A DNA stretch of 34,663 nucleotides, taken from contig CABUGV010000037.1 in the NCBI GenBank assembly GCA_902491215.1, positions 1 through 34,663 of the forward strand, given 5' to 3'. The translations under genes were made by a program, and so were the position numbers. The first letter of the stretch is position 1. Each line of letters begins with the position of its first letter. The DNA comes from 43-108 sp001915545. Its GTDB lineage: Bacteria; Bacteroidota; Bacteroidia; Bacteroidales; Bacteroidaceae. The notes under the pieces are model-generated. The model did no database searches, was not told the DNA's origin, and was given only the letters and a program-made list of their open reading frames with translations. Positions 17,787 to 25,753 of this stretch are shown here, in pieces.

Positions 17787-19175
17787 TTATTCTTGTTCGT
17801 CCAGAAGTCTTGCTTCGTCAAACTTCTGCTTCATTGTTGGGTTCTTGTATGTTAGTTTGCGGATGGTCAGTTCTTCGGTGTCCTGATTTGCGAGGCGCAG
17901 ATTGTTTTCGGAGCCGAGAAGACTTTCTTTTACTTTCTGCAGTTTCGCTATACTGTCATCGATTTGTTTTATGGCGTCTTCAAACTTTTTCGATGCGAGT
18001 GAGTAATGGCGTCCGAATTTGGCCTTGAAGTCGGTGAGTTTGTTTTCGAAGTTTGTCACGTCTACTTCCTTGCTTTGTGCAAGGAGAAGCTGTTTTTTGT
18101 ATTCGAGACTTTTTCTTGATGTCTGGACGAGCAGTGTGATGAGAGGTATGAAGAATTGTGGGCGGATGACGTACATTTTTTCATATCGGTGGGATACGTC
18201 GACTATACCTCCGTTGTAGAGTTCGCTGTCGGCTTCGAGCAATGATACGAGTACGGCAAATTCGCATCCTTTCTTACGGCGGTCTTCATCGAGCTTCTTG
18301 AAAAAATCTTCGTTCTTGTGCTTCGTGGATGTTGTGTCCATCTCGTTCTTCATTTCGAACATTATAGATATGTATTCGGTTCCGTCTTCCGAGTCGCGGA
18401 AGATGAAGTCGCCTTTCGTGCCGTCTGATGCATCGTTGTCCTTTTCGAAATATGCGTTGGGCATGATCGGGCGCAGCATCTGATTGAAGAGGGTTGAGCA
18501 GTGGATTTCCAGTGTCTCGCCCACCATCTTTGTGCTCATTCGCGTTTTCAGGTCCTTGTAGTAGTCTACCAGTTCCTGTTTTGCCTTCAACTCGTTTTCG
18601 TGATTCTTTATGAGTTCGGCTTCATGCACCTGTGCTTTTGTCTTTTCGAGTTCGGCCTCAGATTTCAGTTGTGCAATCTTTGAATCTTTTTCCTGAAGAA
18701 TCTGCTGCGATTTGTTTCGTTCCTCCATTACGGCAATCTGCAGTTTTGATTCTTCCTTTTCGATGGCCGAATTCAGTTCGGCTATGGTTTTGTCCTTCTC
18801 GGCCAGTGCAAGTGTTTTTTCCGACTCCTTTTGTGCCTCGATGTTTTCGAGCCGGCTTTTCAAGCGGGCAATCTCCATGTCTTTTTCGCCTTTGATTTTT
18901 GCGAGCTCCGCGTTTTTCTCATTTTTGATTCTGTCGATTTCCGCGTTCTTTGCTTCCAGCTCAATTTCTTTTTTGTTCAGGCGTGTCTGAAACTCCTGCT
19001 CGGTCTTTGCATTGGACAGTTCCTGTTCGGCTTTATGACGTATGGAAAGTTCAGCAAGGCGCCGTTCTATCTCGGCATTGAATTCTGCATTTTTTACCTG
19101 ATTGAGTATGGATGCGTAGTCTGCTTCGTCTACTTTGAATACACTTCCGCATTTAGGACATTTTAGTTCTTTCAT
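17787..19175 (-). CDS. DUF2130 coiled-coil protein with a nuclease-like C-terminal domain
   Basis: Member of the DUF2130 family, function not established. The 462-residue product begins with a zinc-ribbon-like CPKCG (6-10) and runs as a very charged coiled coil from about 35 to 210 (many EK/ELA heptads). The C-terminal domain (about 215-400) contains VGETLEIHCSTLFNQMLRP, KGDFIFRD and IMFEMKNE: Asp256 followed by Glu274-x-Lys276 has the spacing of a PD-(D/E)xK nuclease core, an inference from the pattern rather than a known activity. KNEDFFKKLDEDRRKKGCEFAVLVSLLE and MYVIRPQFFIPLITLL are characteristic of the family. A final helical part (400-440) may oligomerise. It is convergent with the TlpA-like gene and apparently monocistronic. 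Confidence 0.85.
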   Translation of the reverse strand: MKELKCPKCGSVFKVDEADYASILNQVKNAEFNAEIERRLAELSIRHKAEQELSNAKTEQEFQTRLNKKEIELEAKNAEIDRIKNEKNAELAKIKGEKDMEIARLKSRLENIEAQKESEKTLALAEKDKTIAELNSAIEKEESKLQIAVMEERNKSQQILQEKDSKIAQLKSEAELEKTKAQVHEAELIKNHENELKAKQELVDYYKDLKTRMSTKMVGETLEIHCSTLFNQMLRPIMPNAYFEKDNDASDGTKGDFIFRDSEDGTEYISIMFEMKNEMDTTSTKHKNEDFFKKLDEDRRKKGCEFAVLVSLLEADSELYNGGIVDVSHRYEKMYVIRPQFFIPLITLLVQTSRKSLEYKKQLLLAQSKEVDVTNFENKLTDFKAKFGRHYSLASKKFEDAIKQIDDSIAKLQKVKESLLGSENNLRLANQDTEELTIRKLTYKNPTMKQKFDEARLLDEQE

Positions 19176-19316
19176 GTTGTATGATGCTTTTTATTTTTAT
19201 TCTTCGTGAGTGTATTGCCGGCATTATTCCGGCATCTTCTGTCTGTCGGTAAGTGCAAATTTATCCAATATTGCAGGATATTTTTCCGATTGGCTGATAA
19301 TTTGATTTATTTTCGT

Positions 19317-19324
19317 TATTTTTG
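19317..19324 (+). promoter_or_regulatory. rnpB promoter -7 box
   Basis: TATTTTTG fits TAnnTTTG exactly and ends 6 bases before the inferred 5' end of the RNase P RNA, the position expected for the -7 element. Confidence 0.55.
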
Positions 19325-19330
19325 CCTCTT

Positions 19331-19702
19331 GAAGCAGTCGGACGGTCTGTCGCTGGTGCATGTTTTTGCACGAGAGGAAAGTCCGGGCAGCATAGGGCGC
19401 CCCGCTTCCTAATGTAGAAGGAGTCTGTGAGGGCTGGTAAGTGTAGAAGAAAATAACCGCTGAAGCGGCTTCGGTCGCATTGCAAGGGTGAGAAGGTAGG
19501 GTAAGAGCCTACCAGAGGTGTGGTGACACATCGGCTGTGCACGCCGGGGGCTGCAAGTTCATGTAAACTGGCGCTTGAGGGTTGCTCGTCCGAGCCAGAG
19601 GGTAGAACGCTAGAGCCGTGTGGTGACATACGGCGTGGATAAATGACAGACGCCGTTTCGCAAGAAACGGAACAGAACCCGGCTTATAGTCCGGCTGCTT
19701 TT
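19331..19702 (+). ncRNA. rnpB: RNase P RNA, bacterial type A
   Basis: Catalytic RNA that matures tRNA 5' ends. The 5' sequence GAAGCAGTCGGAC pairs with GTCCGGCTGCTTTTC at the 3' end to form helix P1. The first conserved core is GAGGAAAGTCCGGGC (19374-19388), and the last is ACAGAACCCGGCTTA (19672-19686), the universal CR-I and CR-V elements. The stem AAGGTAGGG...CCTACC, and the TAGAACGCTAGAG and GATAAATGACAGACGCC segments are in the expected places. A T-rich stretch (TTCTTTTTTC) after P1 probably ends the transcript. Ends are inferred from P1 and may be off by a few bases. Confidence 0.95.
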
Positions 19703-19731
19703 CTTTTTTCGACCTTAAAATACTACTTCCG

Positions 19732-20253
19732 ATGAAAAGCATGAGGGGATTGTGTCTGTATATTCTGTTGCTTATATCATCTATGGCATCTGCCGCACGT
19801 AAAGACAGTATATATATCAATCAGTATGTAAGAAATTCATTTACACAATACGGTGTGAGAAATGCGCTCGTAACGGTCATGGACGATAATGGACGCATAA
19901 TTGACACTTTGCGTACGGTGCCGGGAAGCGGTGGGCATGATGCTCAGATCTGGTCGTTGCTTGTTCCGCGGCGTGCCGGCAAATTTCGTATAAGGGTGGA
20001 ACATCCTGAATATGAAACCGGAGAGATGACGGTGGAGATGGCCAATCCGGCAAGGCTTAATTCGTATAAATTCCCCGACATGCTTTTGCAACGCAGATTT
20101 GAGGAAGAAACAATCGATTTGGATGCGGTGACGGTGCGCGCCACACGTGTTAAGTTGTGCTACAAAGGCGATACGATAGAAGTAGATGCCAGAGCGTTCA
20201 AATTGACAGAAGGTTCCATGCTTGAGTCGCTGGTAAAGAATGTGCCCGGATGA
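19732..20253 (+). CDS. N-terminal fragment of the interrupted receptor (173 residues)
   Basis: If translated alone this gives a secreted protein with signal peptide (LISSMASA), a carboxypeptidase-like regulatory domain (NALVTVMDDNGRIIDTLRT...GKFRIRVEHPEYET) and the first part of the plug (EETIDLDAVTVRATRVKLCYKGDTIEVDA). It stops at NVPG just inside the conserved plug motif, so it could not act as a receptor. Confidence 0.6.
   Translation: MKSMRGLCLYILLLISSMASAARKDSIYINQYVRNSFTQYGVRNALVTVMDDNGRIIDTLRTVPGSGGHDAQIWSLLVPRRAGKFRIRVEHPEYETGEMTVEMANPARLNSYKFPDMLLQRRFEEETIDLDAVTVRATRVKLCYKGDTIEVDARAFKLTEGSMLESLVKNVPG
20251..20253 (+). other. In-frame TGA interrupting the receptor gene
   Basis: Frame is preserved on both sides (NVPG, stop, ELRDNG). 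The following bases show no stable hairpin that I would accept as a bacterial SECIS element. Confidence 0.8.
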
Positions 20254-20280
20254 GAACTTCGCGACAACGGCGACATATAC

Positions 20281-22578
20281 ATGAACGGCAAGAAGGTGGA
20301 TTACCTTATGCTCAACGGCAAAGACTTTTTCAAAGGCAACAACCGAATCATGCTTGACAATCTGCCTTATTATACTGTGGATAAACTTCAATTCTTCAAT
20401 AAGCGAAGTGAACGCAGCCAGTTGGTTGGGAAAGATATAGAGCGTCCGGACTTCGTCATGAATGTAAAATTGAAGCAGGAATACAGCATCGGATATATGG
20501 GCAATGTTGAGGCTGGAGCAGGTACGCACGAACGTTGGATGGGACGAGGATTTGCATTGCGTTTTACTGACAATTCCAGACTCTCTCTCTATGGTAATGT
20601 CAATAATATCAATGAACAGCGTCGTCCCGGCGGAGACGGAAGCTGGGGACAGTCGGATAATCCGGAAGGTGACACTGATACTTACAACGTGGGTGGTGAA
20701 CTGTTTATAGACGACAAGCAGGAGCGTTATAAAGAGGTGCTGAATGCTTCGCTTATGTGGAACAGGTCTAGGAATGAACAGCGTACAGCATCGCAGCAGT
20801 TTATACAGCAAGGAGATGCATTCGGTTACAGCGACAGCGAGTCGACAAAGCGCGGTTTTGCCCTCAATGTGAAAAATCATCTTACGCTGAAACGTATCGG
20901 GCTTATTTCTGAATCCAAATTTGACTATACCGATTATGATGACGACGTGCTTGCACGCAGTGTTCAGTTTTCGAAACAGCAGAACGAAGGGGTAGAGCAG
21001 ATTATGGACAGCATATTCAGTACAAACCAGAGCAGCGAGATGCTGAAGTACATGGTGAACAATGTGCAAGATGCGACAAATGGCAATGGGCATAAATGGA
21101 CGGTTGAGCAGAAGTTTGACTATCATAAGGCTCTTCCGTGGGGTGATGATCTCATGTTGACTGCTAAAGGTTTGTGGAACGGGACAAAAGACGACGGTAA
21201 CAGTCACTATCAGCTGAAATATGCTGATGAGGAAACACCGGATGATTTTCAGGAACGGCTTACCAAAGGTAAATCCAATTCCTATAATCTGAATTTCGGC
21301 GTCAACTACGCAATACACTTCTTGACGGATTGGCACTTGAATTTTTCTTTTGCCCATAACCAATATCACAGTGATGAAGACAACAAGCTTTACCGCTTGG
21401 ATTGGGATGAGAACTATCGTCCCGAGGAAATGCTTCCGTCAGTAACGGATTATCTGCATCTGCTTGATGCAGACAATAGTCCTCACAGTGTCAACACACA
21501 GCGTGAGGAACATATAACTGCTTCGCTGCACAGACATAATTATGACAGCAATCGCGGACGCTACTTCTCGTTCACGACAGCACTTAACGCGTGCTATTCT
21601 TGGCAGGACGGTGTTTATACCAGAGGTAAAAACACGGCACGCCCTTCTGACTACCGTTGGCTTTTTAGGCCAAGTGTGGATTTTGAATATCAGACACGTA
21701 AATGGCATGATACATATAGCATTCACTATGATACGGACATGCGTCCTCTGAATCTTTCGCAGGTGGCCGATCTGACAGATACTTCAAATCCGCTTGCAGT
21801 GCAGATGGGTAATCCGGATTTGAGTCCGAGCACGGTTCATAATTTTTCATTCTTGTTCAGCTCTCGTTTTGGTACACATGGGCAATTCGTCATGCTGCGT
21901 TCTTCTGCCTCAATAATGGACAATCTTGTGGCTGTGAACTCCATATATAATGAGAATACCGGTGCTTATACCTATATGCCGGTAAATGTGAACGGCAACT
22001 GGAGCAGTCGCACTAGTCTTGACTTGCGACGCGACTTGACTGCCGACCGCAATCTGAATGTTGAGAGCAGTACATCCTACGGTTACCTGCACAGTGTAGA
22101 CATGAAGGACAATGAAAGGAGCACTGTGGTGCAGCATATCATTGGACAGAATCTGAAATTGGAATACAAGCATAGGCTGTTTACTTTAGCGCTCATGGGC
22201 GGAATCTCATGGAACGGCATGAGGCAGGCTGATATTGATGATATCAATAATGTGGATTTCAACTATGGAGCTAATGTGCAAGTTGATTTGCCGTTAAAGA
22301 TACGTTTGTCTAGTGACATTAAGATGTACAGCCGTCGTGGCTATGCCGACCGTTCGCTGTGCACCGATGACCTGCTGTGGAATGCACAGATAAGCCGTCC
22401 GTTCTGCCGTGGCCGTCTGCTTGTTGCAACTAAAGCTTTTGACATTCTGCACCAGATTTCGTCTACGCATACAACGTTCAACTCGCAGGGACGAATTGAG
22501 ACATGGCAGCTTAGTCTTCCGTCATATTTCATGTTGAGCGTACAGCTGAAGTTTAACAAGAATCCTGAGAAAAAATGA
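20281..22578 (+). CDS. C-terminal fragment of the interrupted receptor (outer membrane barrel, 765 residues)
   Basis: Begins at an internal ATG inside the plug domain (MNGKKVDYLMLNGKDFFKG) and continues through the whole barrel, with alternating aromatic beta strands (for example YSIGYMGNVEAGAG, FALRFTDNSRLSLYGNVNN) and the late sequence GNPDLSPSTVHNFSFLF typical of TonB-receptor barrels. Without a signal peptide it cannot reach the outer membrane unless the upstream TGA is read through. Confidence 0.6.
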   Translation: MNGKKVDYLMLNGKDFFKGNNRIMLDNLPYYTVDKLQFFNKRSERSQLVGKDIERPDFVMNVKLKQEYSIGYMGNVEAGAGTHERWMGRGFALRFTDNSRLSLYGNVNNINEQRRPGGDGSWGQSDNPEGDTDTYNVGGELFIDDKQERYKEVLNASLMWNRSRNEQRTASQQFIQQGDAFGYSDSESTKRGFALNVKNHLTLKRIGLISESKFDYTDYDDDVLARSVQFSKQQNEGVEQIMDSIFSTNQSSEMLKYMVNNVQDATNGNGHKWTVEQKFDYHKALPWGDDLMLTAKGLWNGTKDDGNSHYQLKYADEETPDDFQERLTKGKSNSYNLNFGVNYAIHFLTDWHLNFSFAHNQYHSDEDNKLYRLDWDENYRPEEMLPSVTDYLHLLDADNSPHSVNTQREEHITASLHRHNYDSNRGRYFSFTTALNACYSWQDGVYTRGKNTARPSDYRWLFRPSVDFEYQTRKWHDTYSIHYDTDMRPLNLSQVADLTDTSNPLAVQMGNPDLSPSTVHNFSFLFSSRFGTHGQFVMLRSSASIMDNLVAVNSIYNENTGAYTYMPVNVNGNWSSRTSLDLRRDLTADRNLNVESSTSYGYLHSVDMKDNERSTVVQHIIGQNLKLEYKHRLFTLALMGGISWNGMRQADIDDINNVDFNYGANVQVDLPLKIRLSSDIKMYSRRGYADRSLCTDDLLWNAQISRPFCRGRLLVATKAFDILHQISSTHTTFNSQGRIETWQLSLPSYFMLSVQLKFNKNPEKK

Positions 22579-22896
22579 TTAAGATGAAAGCTGTTGTTCA
22601 ATTCTGATATTGGGGAATGTAATTTATGAAACATTGCTTCTTTCATTTGTTATTGCATTATTTTAAAATGTAATGCACATATTAACGTCATGTGTGTCTT
22701 TTTGAAAGCCTTTTTTCAGTTTTTTTCAACATTGTGCACATGTTTCTGCTTTTGGAAGAACACTCAAACATTTAATGATTTAATTTTGCACCCCCGAAAG
22801 GCCGTGCGTGTCGTCTCTTAGAACTTTTCGCGGAGGTGATGTGCGTGGCTGTGTGTTATAATTTGTTTTTAGGTAAAAAGATTAAAGTTTTTCGGT
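22579..22896. other. Intergenic region before lrgA, 318 bases
   Basis: No clear terminator after the receptor gene; a weak A/T-only hairpin lies near 22650-22675. An exact -7 box is at 22781-22788, followed by a leader of about 100 bases with a possible stem (CACC near 22789 with GGTG near 22837). Confidence 0.4.
22781..22788 (+). promoter_or_regulatory. Candidate -7 box of the lrgAB operon
   Basis: TAATTTTG fits TAnnTTTG; a TTTG exists upstream but at 26 bases, longer than usual. Tentative. Confidence 0.3.
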
Positions 22897-23298
22897 ATGT
22901 TCAGACAGTTTGCAATCATTATCGGATGTCTGGCTGTTGGAGAGTTCATCGTGTGGCTTACGGCTGTGCCGATCCCTTCAAGTATTCTAGGCATGCTTCT
23001 GCTCACCCTGCTTTTGAAACTCGGATGGGTAAAACTGGAGTGGGTAGAGAAGGTTTCTAATTTTCTTGTGAAGAATATGGGATTCTTTTTCGTTCCGCCA
23101 GGCGTGGCGTTGATGCTCTATTTCGACATCATAGGCAAGGAGTTTTGGCCTATATTGATTGCAACAGTGGTCAGCACGGTCATTGTACTTGTGGTTACAG
23201 GTTGGGTGCACCAGCTTATGCGCCGCATCAATCCAAGCCTCAACCGTTTCTTTAAAGGTTTTTCGTCAAACAAGCACGAAGATGTGCGTAAAAAATAG
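22897..23298 (+). CDS. lrgA: LrgA/CidA-family holin-like membrane protein
   Basis: Small membrane protein of the CidA/LrgA family, proposed to act like holins or antiholins and, in some species, in export of small metabolites such as pyruvate. The 133-residue product has four predicted membrane helices and the family core VPIPSSILGMLLLTLLL and NMGFFFVPPGVALM. The basic C-terminus (HQLMRRINPSLNRFFKGFSSNKHEDVRKK) would be cytoplasmic. It is followed after 11 bases by lrgB, the usual pair. The gene name is by family; CidA is equally possible. Confidence 0.9.
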   Translation: MFRQFAIIIGCLAVGEFIVWLTAVPIPSSILGMLLLTLLLKLGWVKLEWVEKVSNFLVKNMGFFFVPPGVALMLYFDIIGKEFWPILIATVVSTVIVLVVTGWVHQLMRRINPSLNRFFKGFSSNKHEDVRKK

Positions 23299-23309
23299 AA
23301 TATAATAAA

Positions 23310-24044
23310 ATGAATGACTTAGCATCGCAGATATCTGAACTGCCGATTCATGAGTATCTGGGAAACGATTATTTTCTGCTGACACTTACATTCGGTGCAT
23401 ATTTTATTTCCAAATTCATAAGAAATAAATTCAATTTTGCTATACTTAATCCGATACTCGTGAGCATCATTTTCATGATTGCTTTTCTGATGGCTACAGG
23501 CATTGATTATGATGTTTATGCAGTGAGCGGTTCGAAGATTGAGTTTTGGCTTAAACCGGCTGTTGTGGCTTTGGGCGTGCCTCTTTATAAACAGCTCCAT
23601 TCCATAAAGGCACAGATCATGCCTATACTCGTCTCGCAGCTTGCCGGTTGCATAATAGGTGTAAGTTCTGTTGTTGCGATATCTCAGCTGATGGGAGCTT
23701 CGAAGGTTGTTATTCTTTCTCTTGCTTCAAAATCAGTAACAACACCTATTGCAATGGAGGTTACACGTTCTGTTGGAGGTCTGCCTTCTCTCACTGCTAC
23801 GATTGTCGTTTGTGTAGGAATATTCGGAGCTGTGGTAGGTTTCAGAATATTGCGCTTCGGACGCATCGGCATGCCTGACTCGCAGGGAATTTCCCTCGGT
23901 ACGGCTTCGCATGCTGTTGGTACTTCGGCTGCTATGGAGCGAGGCAACGAATATGGTGCCTATGCAAGTTTGGGCCTGACGCTCAACGGCATATTTACAG
24001 CCATATTTACACCTTATATATTAAGGGCTATGGGAGTGCTATAA
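23310..24044 (+). CDS. lrgB: LrgB/CidB-family membrane protein
   Basis: Partner of the upstream LrgA-like protein; integral membrane protein with 6-7 helices. The 244-residue product shows family signatures NPILVSIIFMIAFLMATGIDYDVY, FWLKPAVVALGVPLYKQ, SLASKSVTTPIAMEV and GTASHAVGTSAAMERGNEYGAYASLGLTLNGIFTAI. Length is normal. Co-transcribed with lrgA and closed by a strong terminator. No LytS/LytR-type regulator, the common partner in Gram-positives, is seen in the window. Confidence 0.92.
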   Translation: MNDLASQISELPIHEYLGNDYFLLTLTFGAYFISKFIRNKFNFAILNPILVSIIFMIAFLMATGIDYDVYAVSGSKIEFWLKPAVVALGVPLYKQLHSIKAQIMPILVSQLAGCIIGVSSVVAISQLMGASKVVILSLASKSVTTPIAMEVTRSVGGLPSLTATIVVCVGIFGAVVGFRILRFGRIGMPDSQGISLGTASHAVGTSAAMERGNEYGAYASLGLTLNGIFTAIFTPYILRAMGVL

Positions 24045-24064
24045 TGTTTATACATATTTTTCAT

Positions 24065-24111
24065 AAAACGTATGCCGTCGGGAATGCAACCTGGCGGCAT
24101 ACGTTTTTTTT
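24065..24111 (+). terminator. Terminator of the lrgAB operon
   Basis: AAAACGTATGCCG (24065-24077) pairs with CGGCATACGTTTT, followed by a total of eight T. It lies 20 bases after the lrgB stop. Confidence 0.9.
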
Positions 24112-24259
24112 GTCGGTGATAAGTTCTTGTTTGGAAGCATGAATGTAGGGAATGTCGCACCTCATTAGGGAAAATCCTATAGGGGTTTAGGGATTTTGAG
24201 TTGTCCGGATGAATATTTTTGTGGATATTTGTCATGCTTTTTTACAAAAACGTTGCAGA

Positions 24260-24302
24260 ATGCATATATTTCCTGCGCAAGCGGATACAGCAGTATATGC
24301 AT
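24260..24302. repeat. Inverted repeat in the leader of the MacAB-type operon
   Basis: ATGCATATA (24260-24268) and TATATGCAT (24294-24302) are perfect reverse complements separated by 25 bases. It could be an operator or an mRNA hairpin about 55 bases before the TolC start codon. Confidence 0.5.
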
Positions 24303-24357
24303 GTAGATAATGAATATTCAAGATTTGATAAAATAAAGAGACAAACAAGATTTACGT

Positions 24358-25704
24358 ATGGATAAATCAAAACAAGTGCTTTTAGGAGCTTTGATGCTGT
24401 TTTACGGTTCGGCTTCAGTTTATGCCCAAAAGCAGTGGACACTAAAGGAATGCATTGATTATGCAATGGAAAACAACATTCAGCTCAAGCAAAACAAGAT
24501 TGCCAATGAGCAGAACCGTGAGGATGTCAAGCAGGCCAAGTCGGCTTTGTTCCCAAGCCTTTCATTCAGTACCAACCAGAATGTGAGCTATAGACCATAC
24601 AGCTTGACTACAGTGAACCTCACCAACGGTACAATGACAAGTTCCGAGTCATTGGTGTCATGCAACGGCAGTTATGGACTGAACGCCAACTGGACAGTTT
24701 GGGACGGAGGTGCAACGCAGAAAAATTTGAAAAAAAGCAAGATAACAGAACAGACTTCAGCATTGGCAGTAGAAGAAACCGCCAATTCCATTCAGGAGCA
24801 GATTGCTCAGCTTTACGTTCAGATTCTTTATGAAAACGAGGCTGTTGCAGTCAATGAGCAGATTGTCGAAGCTTCTATTATGCAGCGCGATAGAGCAAAG
24901 GAGATGGTTAAGGTCGGAAGCCTTGCAAAAGTCGACCTTGCACAGCTTGAAGCTCAGGTGACTCAGGATCAGTATTCACTTGTAAATGCTCAGTCACAGC
25001 TTGCCAACTACAAGCTTCAGCTCAAGCAACTTCTCGAAATACATGGTGCGGAGAGCTTTGAAGTAGCTGTTCCAGAAGTGGCAGATGAAAAGGTTTTGTC
25101 GCCAATCCCTGACGAACAGAGTGTGTATGCTTCAGCTTTGAATTCACGTCCGGAAATTGAAAGTTCCAAACTTGGAATAGAATCGTCTAAGATGGACTTG
25201 TCTATTGCAAAAGCTGGATATATGCCGACAATCAGTCTTTCGGCAGGAATCGGTTCAAGCAATGCCAGCGGTATGAACTCTGCTTTCGGCACTCAGCTCA
25301 AGAACAACTGGAGCAACTCGCTGGGTTTGACCTTGTCCGTTCCTATTTTTGATCAGAGACGCAATAAGACAAATGTTCAGAAAGCAAAATTGTCGCTTCA
25401 GTCAAGTGAAATTGCTCTTGTAGATGCACAGAAAAAACTCTACAGCTCGGTGGAAAAATATTGGCTTGACGCCACAACAGCTCAACAGCAGTATGTCTAT
25501 GCAAAGGCAAATGTTGAAAGCATGCAACAGAGCTACGATCTCGTTAGCGAGCAGTTCCGCTTAGGACTTAAGAATATAGTGGAACTTACTACCGGCAAGA
25601 ACAATCTGCTTTCCGCTCAGCAGCAATATCTTCAGTGTAAATATACAGCTCTTCTGAATATCGCCCTTTTGAATTTCTACGGCGGTAATGAGCTTGATCT
25701 TTAA
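24358..25704 (+). CDS. TolC-family outer membrane channel of the MacAB-type operon
   Basis: Outer-membrane duct for the ABC export system encoded downstream. The 448-residue product has a signal peptide (to about SVYAQ, residue 23), then QWTLKECIDYAMENNIQLKQNKIANEQN, the family start, and the second repeat YVYAKANVESMQQSYDLVSEQFRLGLKNIVELTTGKNNLLSAQQQ. Long helices between them carry many Gln residues. First gene of a four-gene operon, 49 bases before the adaptor. It is distinct from the TolC homologue of the RND operon at 6.3-7.6 kb. Confidence 0.92.
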   Translation: MDKSKQVLLGALMLFYGSASVYAQKQWTLKECIDYAMENNIQLKQNKIANEQNREDVKQAKSALFPSLSFSTNQNVSYRPYSLTTVNLTNGTMTSSESLVSCNGSYGLNANWTVWDGGATQKNLKKSKITEQTSALAVEETANSIQEQIAQLYVQILYENEAVAVNEQIVEASIMQRDRAKEMVKVGSLAKVDLAQLEAQVTQDQYSLVNAQSQLANYKLQLKQLLEIHGAESFEVAVPEVADEKVLSPIPDEQSVYASALNSRPEIESSKLGIESSKMDLSIAKAGYMPTISLSAGIGSSNASGMNSAFGTQLKNNWSNSLGLTLSVPIFDQRRNKTNVQKAKLSLQSSEIALVDAQKKLYSSVEKYWLDATTAQQQYVYAKANVESMQQSYDLVSEQFRLGLKNIVELTTGKNNLLSAQQQYLQCKYTALLNIALLNFYGGNELDL

Positions 25705-25753
25705 TATTATCCGTGAATAAGAATTAGAATCAGTTAAGCATTAAAGCATAATT

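Larger units (their letters stand above)
19732..22578 (+). pseudogene. Outer membrane TonB-dependent receptor-like gene interrupted by an in-frame TGA
   Basis: A single reading frame of 948 codons is broken only by TGA at 20251-20253 (codon 174). Reading through gives NVPG-x-ELRDNGDIYMNGKKVDYLMLNGKDFFKGN, the normal plug-domain sequence of Bacteroidota TonB-receptor-like barrel proteins, so both halves belong together. Order: signal peptide (to about residue 21), carboxypeptidase-like regulatory domain (about 30-115), plug domain (about 125-235) and a large outer-membrane barrel to the end. No other damage is seen. It starts 29 bases after the RNase P RNA. Three explanations are possible: recent nonsense mutation, sequencing error, or recoding; genes nearby end with TGA, so a changed genetic code is unlikely. 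Confidence 0.75.
24045..24357. other. Intergenic region before the MacAB-type operon, 313 bases
   Basis: Contains the lrgAB terminator, a TATTTTTG box at 24214-24221 (exact TAnnTTTG, with TTTG 15 bases upstream, shorter than usual) and a 9-base perfect inverted repeat at 24260-24302. No gene. Confidence 0.45.

Noticed and set aside
20251..20300. Selenocysteine recoding at the TGA
   Set aside because: No convincing SECIS-type hairpin after the TGA, and a surface receptor plug is not a selenoprotein family.
19837..21369. A 510-codon open frame on the - strand opposite the receptor gene
   Set aside because: The + strand frame shows signal peptide, plug and barrel motifs; the antisense product has no recognisable domain and runs across the TGA by frame coincidence.
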